From the NCBI GenBank assembly GCA_003344405.1, contig NOWV01000177.1:1-64000 (forward strand): a stretch of 64,000 nt of DNA, written 5' to 3'. How positions within the stretch are numbered: position 1 is the first letter of the stretch; each line of letters begins with the position of its first letter. The notes under the pieces are model-generated. The model saw only the letters and a program-made list of their open reading frames with translations. It was not told the origin of the DNA and made no database searches. Shown here in pieces: positions 51,401-63,930 of this stretch. The stretch comes from Trichoplax sp. H2. Lineage: Eukaryota > Placozoa > Uniplacotomia > Trichoplacea. The position numbers and the translations under genes were made by a program.

Positions 51401-54400
51401 TGGTTTTATTTGTCGGCAGTAACAAGGTTATATGCAATCATAATTCAATTCATAAATGAAAAAACTTGCCTCCAGTAGATATTTAATAAATTCTACCGTG
51501 GAAATCGATCTTCCTAAGATATAGATACTCTTACATTAATTAATAACCAACACCGTAAAATGTAGGAAATCTGTGCACTTACAATATATTAATTTACGTA
51601 GACTATGTACCATGTTGATATACTTGTAATTCTAACATCTACAGGGAAATATTTGATTGTAGTAGCCGCTAGATCAATAAAGTATTCATTCCTACGATAT
51701 GAATACAATTGCTGGATTATACCCTTCGGGTTTAATTTAAGAGTAAGGCATGACCCAGACTCTTTTAAATAGAAGTCTTGCTGTAATTGATTGTTATTAT
51801 CAATGGGAACTCTGATAAATTCTTTTGTTATACAATACTTCTTCGGAGAATTTACTGGTTGCAATATCAATTACTTAGGTAAAGTACAACATTATTTATT
51901 AGGTGCGGCATTAAAGCTAATCTAAGCAAATTGACCAAATAGATTGGTCAATTTAACTGTTATAGTTATAGTAGGGAGGTACGTATCAAATTAATGTGAT
52001 TAGTTTCTAAATATAGAGTAGCTCATCAACAATAATCTAAATAACATTAAACAATTTAAATTTTAGCCGTTTCTTAAGGAAAGTATTAAGAAATGATTTC
52101 CATACTCAGGGTATACCTCCTTACAGGATAAACCGTCAAAATTTATAAAAATATTGGATTTTCCGAATAAGATAAACATTAGTTATGGGTGATCTGAGGA
52201 AAATTTCTAGATTATTGAAAGAATTTTTTAACAACTTTTAAATGTTCATACATGCTAAAAATCTCTAGGGAGTCAACGAAATGAATCAATTATAATTTAG
52301 TTAGGGATATCATAGATTACCTTATATAATTTACATAATAATTGATGAGTTGATATCCATTTCAGAATGAATGCATTGAAAAAATTATTCAATTCGTGAA
52401 CATATGTTAGATATATCTCTTGGATATTTGTAAAATTAAAGTATGCATGTTTTGATGAATCAATTAGATTCACATAAAAGTATTTTACTCGAATTTAAGT
52501 GAATTAATAATAAATTTAAGATTGAAAGCATTAGATGGATGTTAAAATTCATGACAAGTTTTACGCCCGATTTTCATCAAATTGGCGTAACCCTAACATA
52601 AAGTTAATAACAATTTTAGAATGATAGCATTAGATGAACTTTAAGATATGGTGAATATTCAAATATGCGAAACTTGAAATTTATGACGACTTTACTCCTA
52701 ATCCTTATCAAATTGCAATATTTTCATTCGAAATGGAAATAAACTATTTTAAATAATTGTTTGCATAGTTATTCGTAAGATTACTTATATAGAGGATAGA
52801 TTTAAGGTGTTTCAACTTATAAATTGATCCTAAATCTAAACGATAGCATAAGATTTGAATCAGCTTGACTTTAAACTATTAATCAACGGTAATAATTATT
52901 AAATTTGAATACTGTTCACAACTGAATTAGAATTATTCGTTGCAACTCACGAGGAGGATCTTAGAGAAGTCTGTTAGCCATGATAGATAAAGTTACTAAC
53001 GTTTCAATAGATACAAAAATTGTTCTCTGTCATTGCTAGTGCAGATTAACTCAACCAGATTATTTGAAATGTTTTTTTCCTATGACTATCATAATTTAAA
53101 TATCCTTTCGATTTATTCTGTCTTTAGGCGCATTTATAATCCCATACTTTGTATCTGTCATACTTATTGGTATTCCAACACTTCATATGGAGCTTGCCTT
53201 AGGACAGTATTCAAGAATGGGTCCTGGTACACTATGGAAGAATATATGTCCTATGTTTAAAGGTATGATCAATTTCGTCCCTATTATCCATCTATTATAA
53301 AATTAGCAAACGATTTGTAAATTTCTAAGTAATAATTGATAATCCTGTAAAATTATAGGTAAAGATATTGCACTCTAAATCAGAAATGATAAACTCTGAA
53401 AGCATGAGCTCTTACATTAATCTACGATTCATATCCAAATCGGGAAGTTAAGATTATTGTACTGTGTACTTTAATCTAGTAAACTAGAATTATAAGCTCA
53501 AGTTAGACTGGATACATTTACATAATTAGATCATTTCATAATATATTATATGCATTTGACTCAAGAATGTTAAGGGTGGGTTTGTTAGTCACCTATCTAG
53601 TTTTTATTTATTATAAATGAAATTCTGTATTGCTACCCTGATTTGCAATAGAACTTCTTATGTAACTCGAACTATCACCAATGGAACAAAATTTTTAGTT
53701 CTACATTTATATCAAAATTGTATAACGTATTTCTCGATATTACAAAAAAATGTATGAAATGAATCCTCTGTAATTATTAATTTGCTCATTTTTACCGTAT
53801 GTTCACAGGTCTTGGTTTTGCAATGATTGCCTCTTGTATTGTTATTGTAATCTATTTCCATATCGTTATTGCCTGGTCGCTTTACTACTTTTATAGCAGC
53901 TTCTTTCCTATACTTCCATGGGCAGAATGCAATAACACTTGGAACACTGCTCTCTGCTATGTAGCAGGCACCAATAACACAATTGCTGGTGGCGTTCCAG
54001 CTTCTATCGAATTTTTAAAGTAACTAACTTATTTATTGATTAAGAAGATTTATCTACAGGCTTTTGATTTATGACCTACATTTCGTTATTCTCTTCAACC
54101 CTTTTACAATATGAAACTATAAGAATGATTCTAGTTTTTTATTTTACTTAATGTTGCCATTTTTGAAGTATTTCTACATTATATGACTAACCTTGTAAAA
54201 TTAATAATTCAAGATTTGGCAACGGAAAGTATAATCAACATCAGTTAGTTTTCATATAATACCAATAATAAGGTCGAACTCTTCAACCCAACAATAATTC
54301 AATTTGGTAACCTAGTTTGATCTTTTATTTGTATTTCTTAGCTATAGGGCATTCAATATTGACGTAAGCGGCTTACTTCATTACGATATTGTTCCACATC

Positions 54401-57400
54401 TGGCAATAACGCTGTTAATTGGCTGGGTTATCACTTACTTTGCTATGTGCATGGGAATTGAATCTTCAGGAAAGGTAGAGCTGATTATCATTTAACAATC
54501 CTCTTAGTATCATTATCAAAAATCGTGATTATGTAACACTTAGAGTAAAAATAACAGTTTTAAATACGGCACGAATTGTTTAGAAAGATTCACAAAATAG
54601 CTCTTTCATAACGCTAGTATATTATGTTTTAGCAACTTCATCAAGCAACCAAAAACGAGAAAAATACATTATAAACTTCATACTGAATACAACACTAGCA
54701 ATAGTTGCTTCATCACATATCTATAGAACCATCAAAATACAATAAATAAGGCATTCTTATCTAGCCAGAAAACAATAGATAAATAGTGGCACTCCGCTAA
54801 TAGGGTATGTTCGGAGATTATTAATTAAGCGGAATATGAAGTACTAGTTATCAGCGTCTGGCAGGAATAAGATATTTTCGAGGATGCATCGTTGTCATGA
54901 AAGTACATTAATTATTAGAATCGCTTTACATTAGACACGAAAAATCTATCATAACATGTGAAAACAGTAATTAAAATAGAAATGAATTTGAATGCAAAAT
55001 GAAACAGAAGTTATTATAGTTAAAACTCAACTATACTAATTTAATAAATCGTCATGATAACTTGTTTCGTGACAATCATAATAACACTCAGTAAATGGAA
55101 TAATGAAAATTGAACGGCATCATAGCTCACTTTTAGAATTGATTGAAGATGACAGAGATGAGCAGTATTATTCGGATCTGTAGATGATGAAGTAAATTGA
55201 TGGCTATAATGATATATTTCAGGTTGTCTACTTCAGTGCAACAGTGCCCTATGTTATGTTAATTGCATTGCTCGTTCGAGCCTTAACATTGCCAGGTGCC
55301 GATGTTGGTATAAAACAGTTATTCGTTCCCGAATGGAAGAAGTTAGGGACATTATTGGTCAGTATAAAATTATATAAGCCATTCTTTATATCAATAAACA
55401 CCGGTAGTAGTAACTTCTGTAAGAATTTAAAGGATAGCAGTAAAATAGCCCATTCCAATTATTAACCATTGGATTTTATTGCTTTTCTGAAATGGATGCT
55501 CAAATTAGCCATGGGTAGACGCATTAGGGCAGGTCTTATCTGCGATTGGTATAGGTTATGGTGCTATTATCACCTTAGGAAGTTACAATCGTCGTGATAA
55601 TAAAGTCCACAGGTATTGCCGATGATTTAAATATTATTTTAATGAATATCAAGCATCATATAATATTATGCGTAAACAATCAGTTAGTAGCAATTGTTAG
55701 TGGTCATTCTCGACAATTCCCAGAACTATTTTTTAAATTATGAATTAGAGCTTATTCAATAATGGGTAACAATACTGTAAAATTTCGAATCACATTATTG
55801 AGCCAAAAAAGAATCTCCTTTAAATTCTTTGATATTCGAGTATTAAAAATTTTTTCTACATTAGTTGACAGATAATACTTTACTAGAAGTAGTAAATACC
55901 TTAAGAACTAAATGATATTATTTTACACGAAATAGGCATCAGTTGACAAATAATTTAAAGCTTTGCTAGAAGCAACAAATACCTCCAAGATAAATTGTGC
56001 CATTTCAACCATGATATATGAATATCATTAAAACCTTGTTATTGACGTATATGATTGATTGAAATGATATTAAGGTAAATGTTTTAATTAAATTGGACTA
56101 ATTTCTTTAATGTTATCTTCTAGAGATGCCGTTTATATCTGCTGTATTACAAGTTGTACAAGTATATTATCAGGTATTATATGTTTCGCTGTACTTGGAT
56201 ATATGTCGAAAATTACAGGAACTCCAATTAAATCCCTGGTTCAAGAAGGTATGAAACTATACCATCCACTACCTGATCGATTCAATATAATATACACAGT
56301 TCTATATACATAAAAATTGAAATTTTCCTTCGTTCTATCGATATGGAGTATGAAAATTCTACTACAATTCCTATATTTAAAACTTTTAACATGATACAAA
56401 GTTCTTCTAAATTCATTAATGCTGAATATGAAAACCTCAAGTCATAACGATCTGTAACTTTTTTCTATAACAGAAATTGTCTTGGCATTTATTGCTTATC
56501 CAGAAGCTATTGCTCAATTGCCTAGCCCTCATTTTTGGGCTATTGCCTTCTTCTTCATGTTACTTTTGCTTGGCATGGATAGCATTGTAAGTCATCTTTG
56601 ATATAATTACCTCTACTGGAGATATTGATTAAAATGATCACAAATAACTGGTTTTTAATCTATCATTTGATTTATTAGTACGGTATGGTCGAAGTCATGA
56701 TCACATCCGTCGTACGATTATCCCGGGGTAAACTAGATAATAAGAAACCGTTCGTTATGGCAGGGATTGCAATCGTTCTTTATCTTGTTGGCCTTCTTTT
56801 TGCTACAAGAGTAAGTTAATTAATAATTTATTTATTTTATTTTAATCAAGAAGATAAAGTTTATATTAGTTTCTATTCTGATTCCGACATAGTCCTCATT
56901 TCACTCATTCGTTTTAATAAATTAGTTCGCCAAGATTTACTCTGTCGTTTCGATCTATTTTTATTTGAAGGCTGGCTTATTTTGGCTTATCGTCGTTGAT
57001 ACTAATAATTCTGGGCCGATAGTACTTGGGTTAACATTATTTGAAGTACTCGCTGTTTCGCTATGTTACGGTAACATTCAAAGACTTCTTTTAGTTTGTA
57101 TCGTGTTTAGTAATATCATAAAGTACTTTTATCTATTCTATTGCTGTAGTCATCTACAATTCTACAGTAGTCAAGCAATGTTAAGTTCATTGGATCGTGA
57201 CATAGAGTTAAAAAGATGAAAACTTCCTTGGGTTTTAAATATGCAGAGCTACAATTCATTCTTGACTATATTGCAGGTGCTGATCGATTAGCGGATAATG
57301 TAGAAGATATGACTGGAATTAGGCCTAATTACTACTGGATCATAACCTGGAAGTTTATTTGCCCACTCGGTTGTACTGTAAGTATTTTTATGGCTGTTTT

Positions 57401-58713
57401 AAGTTCTATGTGAGTATTTAAATTTAAATCAATCCTACCCTATCCGATAACTAGTTCTGTATCATCAGCGATATTCAGCGTGATTCGATATTCCAATAAC
57501 AGTTTCTAATAAAATTGACATCGAATATTGACTTGCTATCCTGAGAAACCTGATCATCATCAACTAATTTCCATTTAAATTTTGTTGATCCCATATGGTG
57601 ATATAATGTCAATGAACTGATGAGGACGATTAGTTCTAATAAAATTGATATAGAATATTAACTTGCTATCACACAAAATTGAATAATTATCATCAAATAC
57701 CATAATTCCCGTTTAATTTTTATTGATGCAATATGGTGAGCTGATGCCGATGAACTAATAGGAATGAACAGTTCCATTTTGAATTGAAAATATATTTAAA
57801 GAGATCGTATCCAAAATAATTGAATGCCGATATAAATTTGTGGTGCAGCAGATAAATTTGGATTATTGTAATTCGTGAACGCTCAAATCAAGCCTGATAT
57901 ATCATTATATTTATTAAGCCCAGTTGGATATTTATTTTTCAAACCTATTGTGAGGCAAATTTGATAATTGTTACCGTACACCATTGGCCATGTTAATAAT
58001 TAAAGTATATTCCATATTGGCCAGGCATATATCATTACCTGTCAAGATGACAATTCATGTTGCACTGCATCCCATAAAATCAGATAAATGATGTTAATAA
58101 TTAATTAAAGCCTAATTGGTTATTGACGAAAATAATTATAAGCTAAAATTAAATCTTTTCTTTGCAAGTATAGTATTCTGCTAATATAGTCAGCTAAATT
58201 TTGCTTTTCTTTCGTCTCAAGTTCTTATTTATAGCTAGCTTGGCAACGAGAGGTCAAATGCATTACCTATCTAAGGATGTTCCAGCATACGGAATTGGTA
58301 TCGGCGCTCTGATCTCCAGTCTCGTTTTAATATGGATTTTAGTCGGTGCGATCCATCAGATTGTAATCACACCGGGAACATTCAAACAGGTAACTAAGAA
58401 ATAATTAATTCAATTAAAGTTGGCGTTGTGAAATAAGGGAAAATAGGATAGCTCAATCATCTTTCCGCTAACGAATTCTGTATACAGCTGATTGCTGTAT
58501 AGTTTACACCTCCAAGGATATTACTAGCTGAGATTTATTGGTCGTCTATATCGATTGATTAGTTTATCTTTTCTTATTCCTTAGCGATTGGTGAAATCTT
58601 TCTCTCCTCGTCAAGGATTTTTGGACCTGCAATTCCAAAATAAGAAGAGCAGAGATCAATCAATGACCAAAGTAGAATTAAATGATCGTCCAACGTCCAC
58701 TTATATTTTTTAA
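48479..58713 (+). CDS. SLC6-family transporter B, complete
   Basis: Exons: 48479-48512, 48680-48877, 53128-53262, 53809-54019, 54342-54474, 55223-55357, 55509-55612, 56124-56248, 56474-56586, 56679-56810, 56971-57070, 57277-57377, 58222-58389, 58585-58713; 1818 bases, 605 aa, all GT/AG and in phase. From the third exon on, every exon has the same length and phase as in gene A. Start at MEMRPVEG; the second in-frame ATG at 48485 is an alternative. TM1 [20 protein letters not shown] is identical to A. TM2 [13 protein letters not shown]3 [11 protein letters not shown]2 [14 protein letters not shown] with extra NNT sites, TM6 [17 protein letters not shown]7 [14 protein letters not shown]8 LGMDSI, TM10 [11 protein letters not shown]. 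The C-tail ends RPTSTYIF, an aromatic-hydrophobic end that could be a PDZ ligand (weak). Intron 2 is 4.25 kb. It carries the same unusual binding-site substitutions as A. Confidence 0.94.
48878..53127 (+). other. Large intron 2 of SLC6 B
   Basis: 4.25 kb, against 423 bp for the matching intron of gene A. It holds short open frames (for example 49323-49616) without homology, and two diverged copies of a roughly 120-bp segment at about 52500-52740 sharing ATAGCATTAGATG-like and CTTATCAAATTG-like words. No nested gene was recognised. Confidence 0.6.
55862..55990. repeat. Two short tandem copies in an SLC6 B intron
   Basis: AGTTGACAGATAATACTTTA...CTAGAAGTAGTAAATACC and AGTTGACAAATAATTTAAAG...CTAGAAGCAACAAATACC lie 76 bp apart in the intron between exons 55509-55612 and 56124-56248. 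Confidence 0.75.
57505..57760. repeat. Two ~125-bp tandem copies in an SLC6 B intron
   Basis: TCTAATAAAATTGA followed by AGAATATTAACTTGCTATC, ATCATCAA and TATGGTGA words recur at about 57508 and 57633 within the intron after exon 57277-57377. Confidence 0.75.
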
Positions 58714-60118
58714 AGTGACTACGAATGACAATAGTCATGTCAACGTTTGAAATATTGCAATACTTTATCATTTGATTTATTTCATCTGCGCTAGAGGATT
58801 GACATTTTGATATTTTTTCTGCTTGATCATCAGTCTCATTTACTGCATTACTTTGCTTCCACGTAGTTACCCTGTAATATTATAAACGTTTTAGTTTACC
58901 AATCTGGTCAATTTAAATTTTACTATTTGTTTTCTAGGTATTGAATGATTGATAGTACGGACTTATAAGTAGCATATTCCTATTTTTTAATTACCCTTCT
59001 TGCTTAAATGGCATATTGATTATAATTTAATATTCGGAAATGGTGACCGCTTGCAGTCATAATGGCAATATTCAAGATTGCTGTTGAAGTCAGTTTCTGT
59101 TACGAAGTGTCAATGAGATAATACTAAATACGTGCTAAGTTTAGAACATCTCTCTTTATTATTATGCAATATCTATAGCCTCTAAAAAACTCATTACCTT
59201 CTTTAAATTGTTGCTACTATATATAAAATTTGGAAATAGGACCTATTTCTATCTTTGAAACTGTATGCTGTATAGGATACGGATAGCGATAAAGCTATAG
59301 AAGTGTAGATGCAGGAAACAGTATGCAGTCTATGATTACCTCGCTTGTGAAATAAAGTTATTAGATTTTAAAACACTGATATATTGTTAACCTATCGTTG
59401 TTACAAGAAAACGCTAATAGCAGTCCATATTGATATATTAGCTTAGAAATGAGAAAGTGCCCATGCTTTAGCCTATTATAATTGAGGTTAAATTAATATA
59501 AGGTCTTGCAATAAGTCCTACCTTTATCCTTAAGATATCTAGTTACCCAATGAAGTAAGTCCTCGATGAAGCGGTTAGAACTAGTCTATTACTTAGAATT
59601 TTACTGTTGAATATTACAGTAGTAGAACTTCCGATTACGCAACCACACACAGCTAGCTCAAAGCCTATCGACTCTTCTCCTTTCCAAAAGAGTAGGCCTT
59701 TTACACATTTTTAAAAGGCTTTTTAATAAACATCTTTATCAAATCCCTTTTCCTGTCAAGTCAAGTAAAATATAATAGTTAAACCGAATGGGATCTTGGA
59801 TCTCATTTCTGTTACACAAAATGCGGGTATGCTAGAATTTGATACTTTCTTCATTTTTGGCACCTGCTAATTTATTTGATACCTTGAATCCTTGGCAAAG
59901 CACGATTGCGCTGAAATTTGAATTAAGATCAATTGTATGCCAGCATAACAGTTGACACTACAATTAGTTTAATAATAATTAATTATTAACTATAGCGAAG
60001 GATTATAGTCTCTTTAGTGATTTATAGATCTACCTATAAAGTGGAATTAGATCTTGTTATTAAGACCAATTTACAGAGATGGCTGCAGACTCAAATTTTA
60101 CTCTTATTTCGTCTTTAG
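58714..60118. other. Spacer after SLC6 B
   Basis: About 1.4 kb of AT-rich DNA before the orphan SLC6 exon. No supported exon, RNA gene or repeat family was seen. A functional third SLC6 gene would need its upstream exons here, and none are visible. Confidence 0.5.
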
Positions 60119-60286
60119 TTCTTATTTTTAGCCAGTATAGCAACTAGAGCTCAAATACTTTATCTTCAAAAACCTGCTCCATCTTATGGAATTGCTATCG
60201 GCGTTATTATCTCCATTCCCATTTCAGGGTCGATCCTAGTGGGTGCTATTCATCAGATAGTTATTACACCAGGAATACTAAAAGAG
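60119..60286 (+). pseudogene. Orphan copy of the SLC6 penultimate exon
   Basis: 168 bp, exactly the length of exon 13 of SLC6 A (40548-40715) and of B (58222-58389), with an intact upstream AG acceptor. The frame is open: [40 protein letters not shown], closest to gene B ([11 protein letters not shown] is shared). At its 3' end the sequence reads AAAGAGTTAAG where gene A has AAACAGGTTAAG, so the donor GT is displaced by an apparent one-base loss. No other SLC6 exon is visible around it. It is a relic of a third tandem copy, or a duplicated exon. Confidence 0.8.
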
Positions 60287-60903
60287 TTAAGTTGTAAAGG
60301 TTCCATTCGGTTGAAATTGATTTTGAAATATGGGAAAAACAGAATTACCGATATACTTTCTACTTCTTGTACAAGTTGCACTTTGCACTTGTACTCATAG
60401 AGTCTAGACAAATTTGTAAAAATACCATGTTAGTCCATGAAACCAACCGACCCTAGATCTAGTATTGCGAAGGCTATACTTTGATAGTTTTACTTACAGA
60501 TGTTGTTAGTGTCCAATTTACAATAACATAGGACTAGATGATGTTATTAATTGTTCTTGAGCTATTTTAAATCCTTAAACGACCGATACAAGATCTTATA
60601 ATTTTGACGGTAGCGATGTTTCTTACCTGCTTCTGTTATTATAAACATTCTTATTGTGATCCTATAACCTTATACTACACCTGTGGCTTATGGAAAGATT
60701 GCCAGCTCGCAGGTATATGGAGACGTTGTACTGGTATTACTTCCATAGTTGTGCACATACCAGTAAGATTTTGTAATGTATTACTTTGATAGTTGTGCAA
60801 TGTAAATATACTGTGCTATTGAAATTTTATAATATTTATAAGCTTACCATACAATTTTGTAGATTTGAAAAAAGTTATGATCTTGCACTGATTTTTTCAA
60901 CAG

Positions 60904-62957
60904 CTGTAAATTACGTCCCTCCCACAACTGAAGGGTAAGATAATGACTTCTTATCAGTTCCGTTTACACTTTTAATTGATGATTGATACGTAAAAATTGT
61001 AATATCTAAAATTTACCTTTGAGTTAAACTATATAAGATAAACGAGCTAGAAAAGCAAGGTATTATGAACGATACGTCATCCTATTAGGATATTTCGATT
61101 TAACTGTTTCTGAGCTTCATCAGCTGCAGCTTTAAAATTTATTAACAGACACTTTGCCCGTTATAGCGAGTATTTGTATAGTACTTATCTTATTCAGGTG
61201 AGAAAGATGGAAAAATGAAACATTACTACTGATTCCGAATATATTTACGTGCTGATAAAAGTACAATGCTATTTAGTTGGCCGTAATGGTAAGCAAAAAT
61301 AAATTCGTATTACCTTCAATAATATTGCCATAATCGAAGCAAGAAACAAATGTATTATCCTTTTTTATAAGCTACCAAATCGTGACATCTTAATAGGTAA
61401 GGAATGTATTAGTTATTTTTGCCCAAGACACATAATGCGATGAACACAAGCAATCTGGGTATTAATTCGACTTCTTCCTTTCTTTACTGAAAGGCGATCA
61501 TCATTCCTTATTGTAAATACAGGCTTTGTTACCGATTATCCTAGCCCGATTACCCGACCTCTAAAATAGTTGGACCTATACTTCCTAAGCCCGCAAAACT
61601 ATTGCCTGATGATTTACATAAATTCATAGTGAGCAATCCTATGTTATTTTCTCTTTCAGGAGTTCATGAAAGGAGAAGCTCAATTTCCAATCAACTATTT
61701 CTTAATATTTTTAATCATAATTTTATCATTCCGCTTTATGTAATCTATTCAATTCTGGTAGATATAAGTCTCACTTACTCTGAAATATCTAATTAACTGT
61801 GAAATTTTTAACAGTAGCTACTAAGGCTAGTAAAATATCATCAATTTTTAAATATTACAGTGAATTGATGATATTTCAACAAACTAGATGAATTGGGCTA
61901 CCCTGTAAATTCATTCAGTCCAATTACGCTGTTATGTAGTGCTATATAAAATACTCGAATTAAAGAAGTATAAACATTTTATGAACAGATGGACAGTTTA
62001 TAGTTATGGCTATTTAGTAGTCCATCTTTCTCGAGACAATTCTCCGGAGCAAAATACAATTTAATAGCTAATCCATCCTTTTATGGATGTAACGCTATCA
62101 CTAAAATCACTAAAATGAAGACGGTATGTTAATCATAAACAGGAGTAATACATGCAGTTAAAAAATTTAATGCAGCTATTTTCAAGGCCTGTAAACTAAT
62201 AGGATTAAATATTACTTCAAATAGTTATATGTGACCTTAGAGTTGGCTCCAAAGTGGATTATTTTTTATGTTACAACAGCGATGGAAAACCAAGCTGCAA
62301 GTATTACAAAATCTAAATTTATACCATCAAAATTTTATGACTTTAGGTTCATTTTACCATACTTAGCTGTAGTCATGGAATAGAAACCTGGTTTGTATCG
62401 CCAAGAAGCAAGTATTTACTAACAGGTATTATTCATTTATTGATAAAGGTAACGATGCAGTAATTTTTCTCTACCCCACTGTTCGCATGGTATTATTTAA
62501 TTACATTATTCATACTAGCATGGAAATAATGAAATGATATTTGCGTTGTATCCTATAATGTTCTATACCTACCCAAATTTAACATTACAGTAGTTATATC
62601 AAAGCTGTTTTAATGCGATTGGAATCAGGTTTCATCATATACAATTATATCCATAAAGATAGGGCAATTTAGTAGCTGGCTAAAAGTAAATTGCAAAGTA
62701 AATTTAAGAATTCTTTAAATCTATGTTAATTATCTACTGTAACAGAAAAGTTTAAATTAAGATCTTAAGAATTTTCTATCAAAGCAATTGACTTCTTATA
62801 TTTATTATCTATGACAGGCCTAATCATTGGAGGATTCTTAGATGCTATGGCTATCTTGGTACTACTTGTAATTGGAGTGATTCTGTATCGACGTTTCCGC
62901 CATCAGTCTGTTCTACGTTATTTACTTGATGATCAAGACGTTAATGAGCTTCTTTAA
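60904..62957 (+). pseudogene. UDP-glycosyltransferase-like gene remnant
   Basis: Scattered, phase-compatible exons resembling a membrane UDP-glycosyltransferase (UGT): 60904-60934 (VNYVPPTTE), 61149-61197 (HFARYSEYLYSTYLIQ), 61372-61396 (LPNRDILI), 61523-61628 (FVTDYPSPITRPLK, then VGPILPKPAKLLPDDLHKFI) and a terminal exon 62818-62957 giving a membrane span (AILVLLVIGVILY), the tail RRFRHQSVL and a stop after DVNELL. The order VNYVP, TDYPxP, VGPxxxKPAKxLPxDL, C-terminal span is that of UGTs. In exon 61523-61628 the frame breaks at about 61563-61569 (CTAAAATAG): one base appears to be missing from the A run. The C-terminal nucleotide-sugar signature (HGGxNS type) is not visible between 61629 and 62817. 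This is a probable pseudogene; a sequencing error plus missed exons is the alternative. Confidence 0.5.
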
Positions 62958-63266
62958 ATCGCATTAATTGCAACACAACATTAGCATTTACTGCTAATTT
63001 CGATCACATTTTCCATATAGACTCTGGATATAAATTGACCTATGGGAAAGAAGATCGACTTTAAAAATTATGAATTTAAACAGGGTCTTTTCAGAACATA
63101 ATAAATCAAAACTGTATTCATATGTACACTTTTTAGATTATACTTTTTAGTTTCGACGCGAATTAACGTCATTAAAAAGCCTATAGCACTATGTTTCTCT
63201 AATTGTAAATTGCTCAGAATCGTTAAAAAATGTTATTACTACCGTAATCTTTGAATTGTGTTGCAT
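62958..63266. other. Spacer after the UGT-like remnant
   Basis: About 300 bp of AT-rich sequence. Nothing recognisable. Confidence 0.5.
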
Positions 63267-63479
63267 TCTGCAGCAAAGTTATCCATAATTTTTATGGGGC
63301 GGAAACTATATAAAATATTGTTTGTACCCATATAGTGCGTTGAATAGTGCGTTGTAGTTTGCCTGTAGCTGCACTTATTCTAAATCTGATAGACTCAACT
63401 AGTGACTACGGCCCAGTAGTTGGCATAAAAAATGTTTGATAACAAACATAACAGGAACTTGATTCAACTAATAGTTATC
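63267..63479 (+). repeat. Gap-flanking duplicate, copy 1 (second gap)
   Basis: About 210 bp beginning TCTGCAGCAAAGTTATCC that recur nearly unchanged from 63718, immediately after the N gap. A further 23-bp word (GTGAGTATTTGCTTGTGCTA plus TCA) occurs at 63480-63502 and again at 63675-63697, right before the gap. Confidence 0.9.
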
Positions 63480-63697
63480 GTGAGTATTTGCTTGTGCTAT
63501 CAAGGCAGTCATAGGGGTAGGGTTAGGATTTCTATTGCTGCACTTGTTAAACTGTATGTAATGTCGCTGAAAGTTTAATAGCATAGTTTGATATTCCTAA
63601 AACTATTGAAAATGCCAGATCAATCATGTGCAAACATGAAGTGTTTCCATAGCATATGCATTGACAACGACAACGTGAGTATTTGCTTGTGCTATCA

Positions 63698-63717
63698 NNN
63701 NNNNNNNNNNNNNNNNN
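63698..63717. other. Assembly gap (20 N)
   Basis: Twenty Ns between the two duplicated segments. Confidence 0.99.
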
Positions 63718-63930
63718 TCTGCAGCAAAGTTATCCATAATTTTTATGGGGCGGAAACTATATAAAATATTGTTTGTACCCATATAGTGCGTTGAATAGTG
63801 CGTTGTAGTTTGCCTGTAGCTGCACTTATTCTAAATCTGATAGACTCAACTAGTGACTACGGCCCAGTAATTGGCATAAAAAATGTTTGAATACAAACAT
63901 AAACAGGAACTCGATTCAACTAATAGTTAT
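63718..63930 (+). repeat. Gap-flanking duplicate, copy 2 (second gap)
   Basis: Starts at the first base after the gap with TCTGCAGCAAAGTTATCC and follows 63267-63479 with only a few differences (for example CAGTAGTTGG/CAGTAATTGG), before diverging at about 63930. Confidence 0.9.

Noticed and set aside
60604-60789. Claudin-like frame with CGLWKDC...RRC resembling the GLW-C-C signature
   Set aside because: No first membrane span, no second loop or later membrane exons, and the frame competes with the UGT-like remnant. The match is too short.
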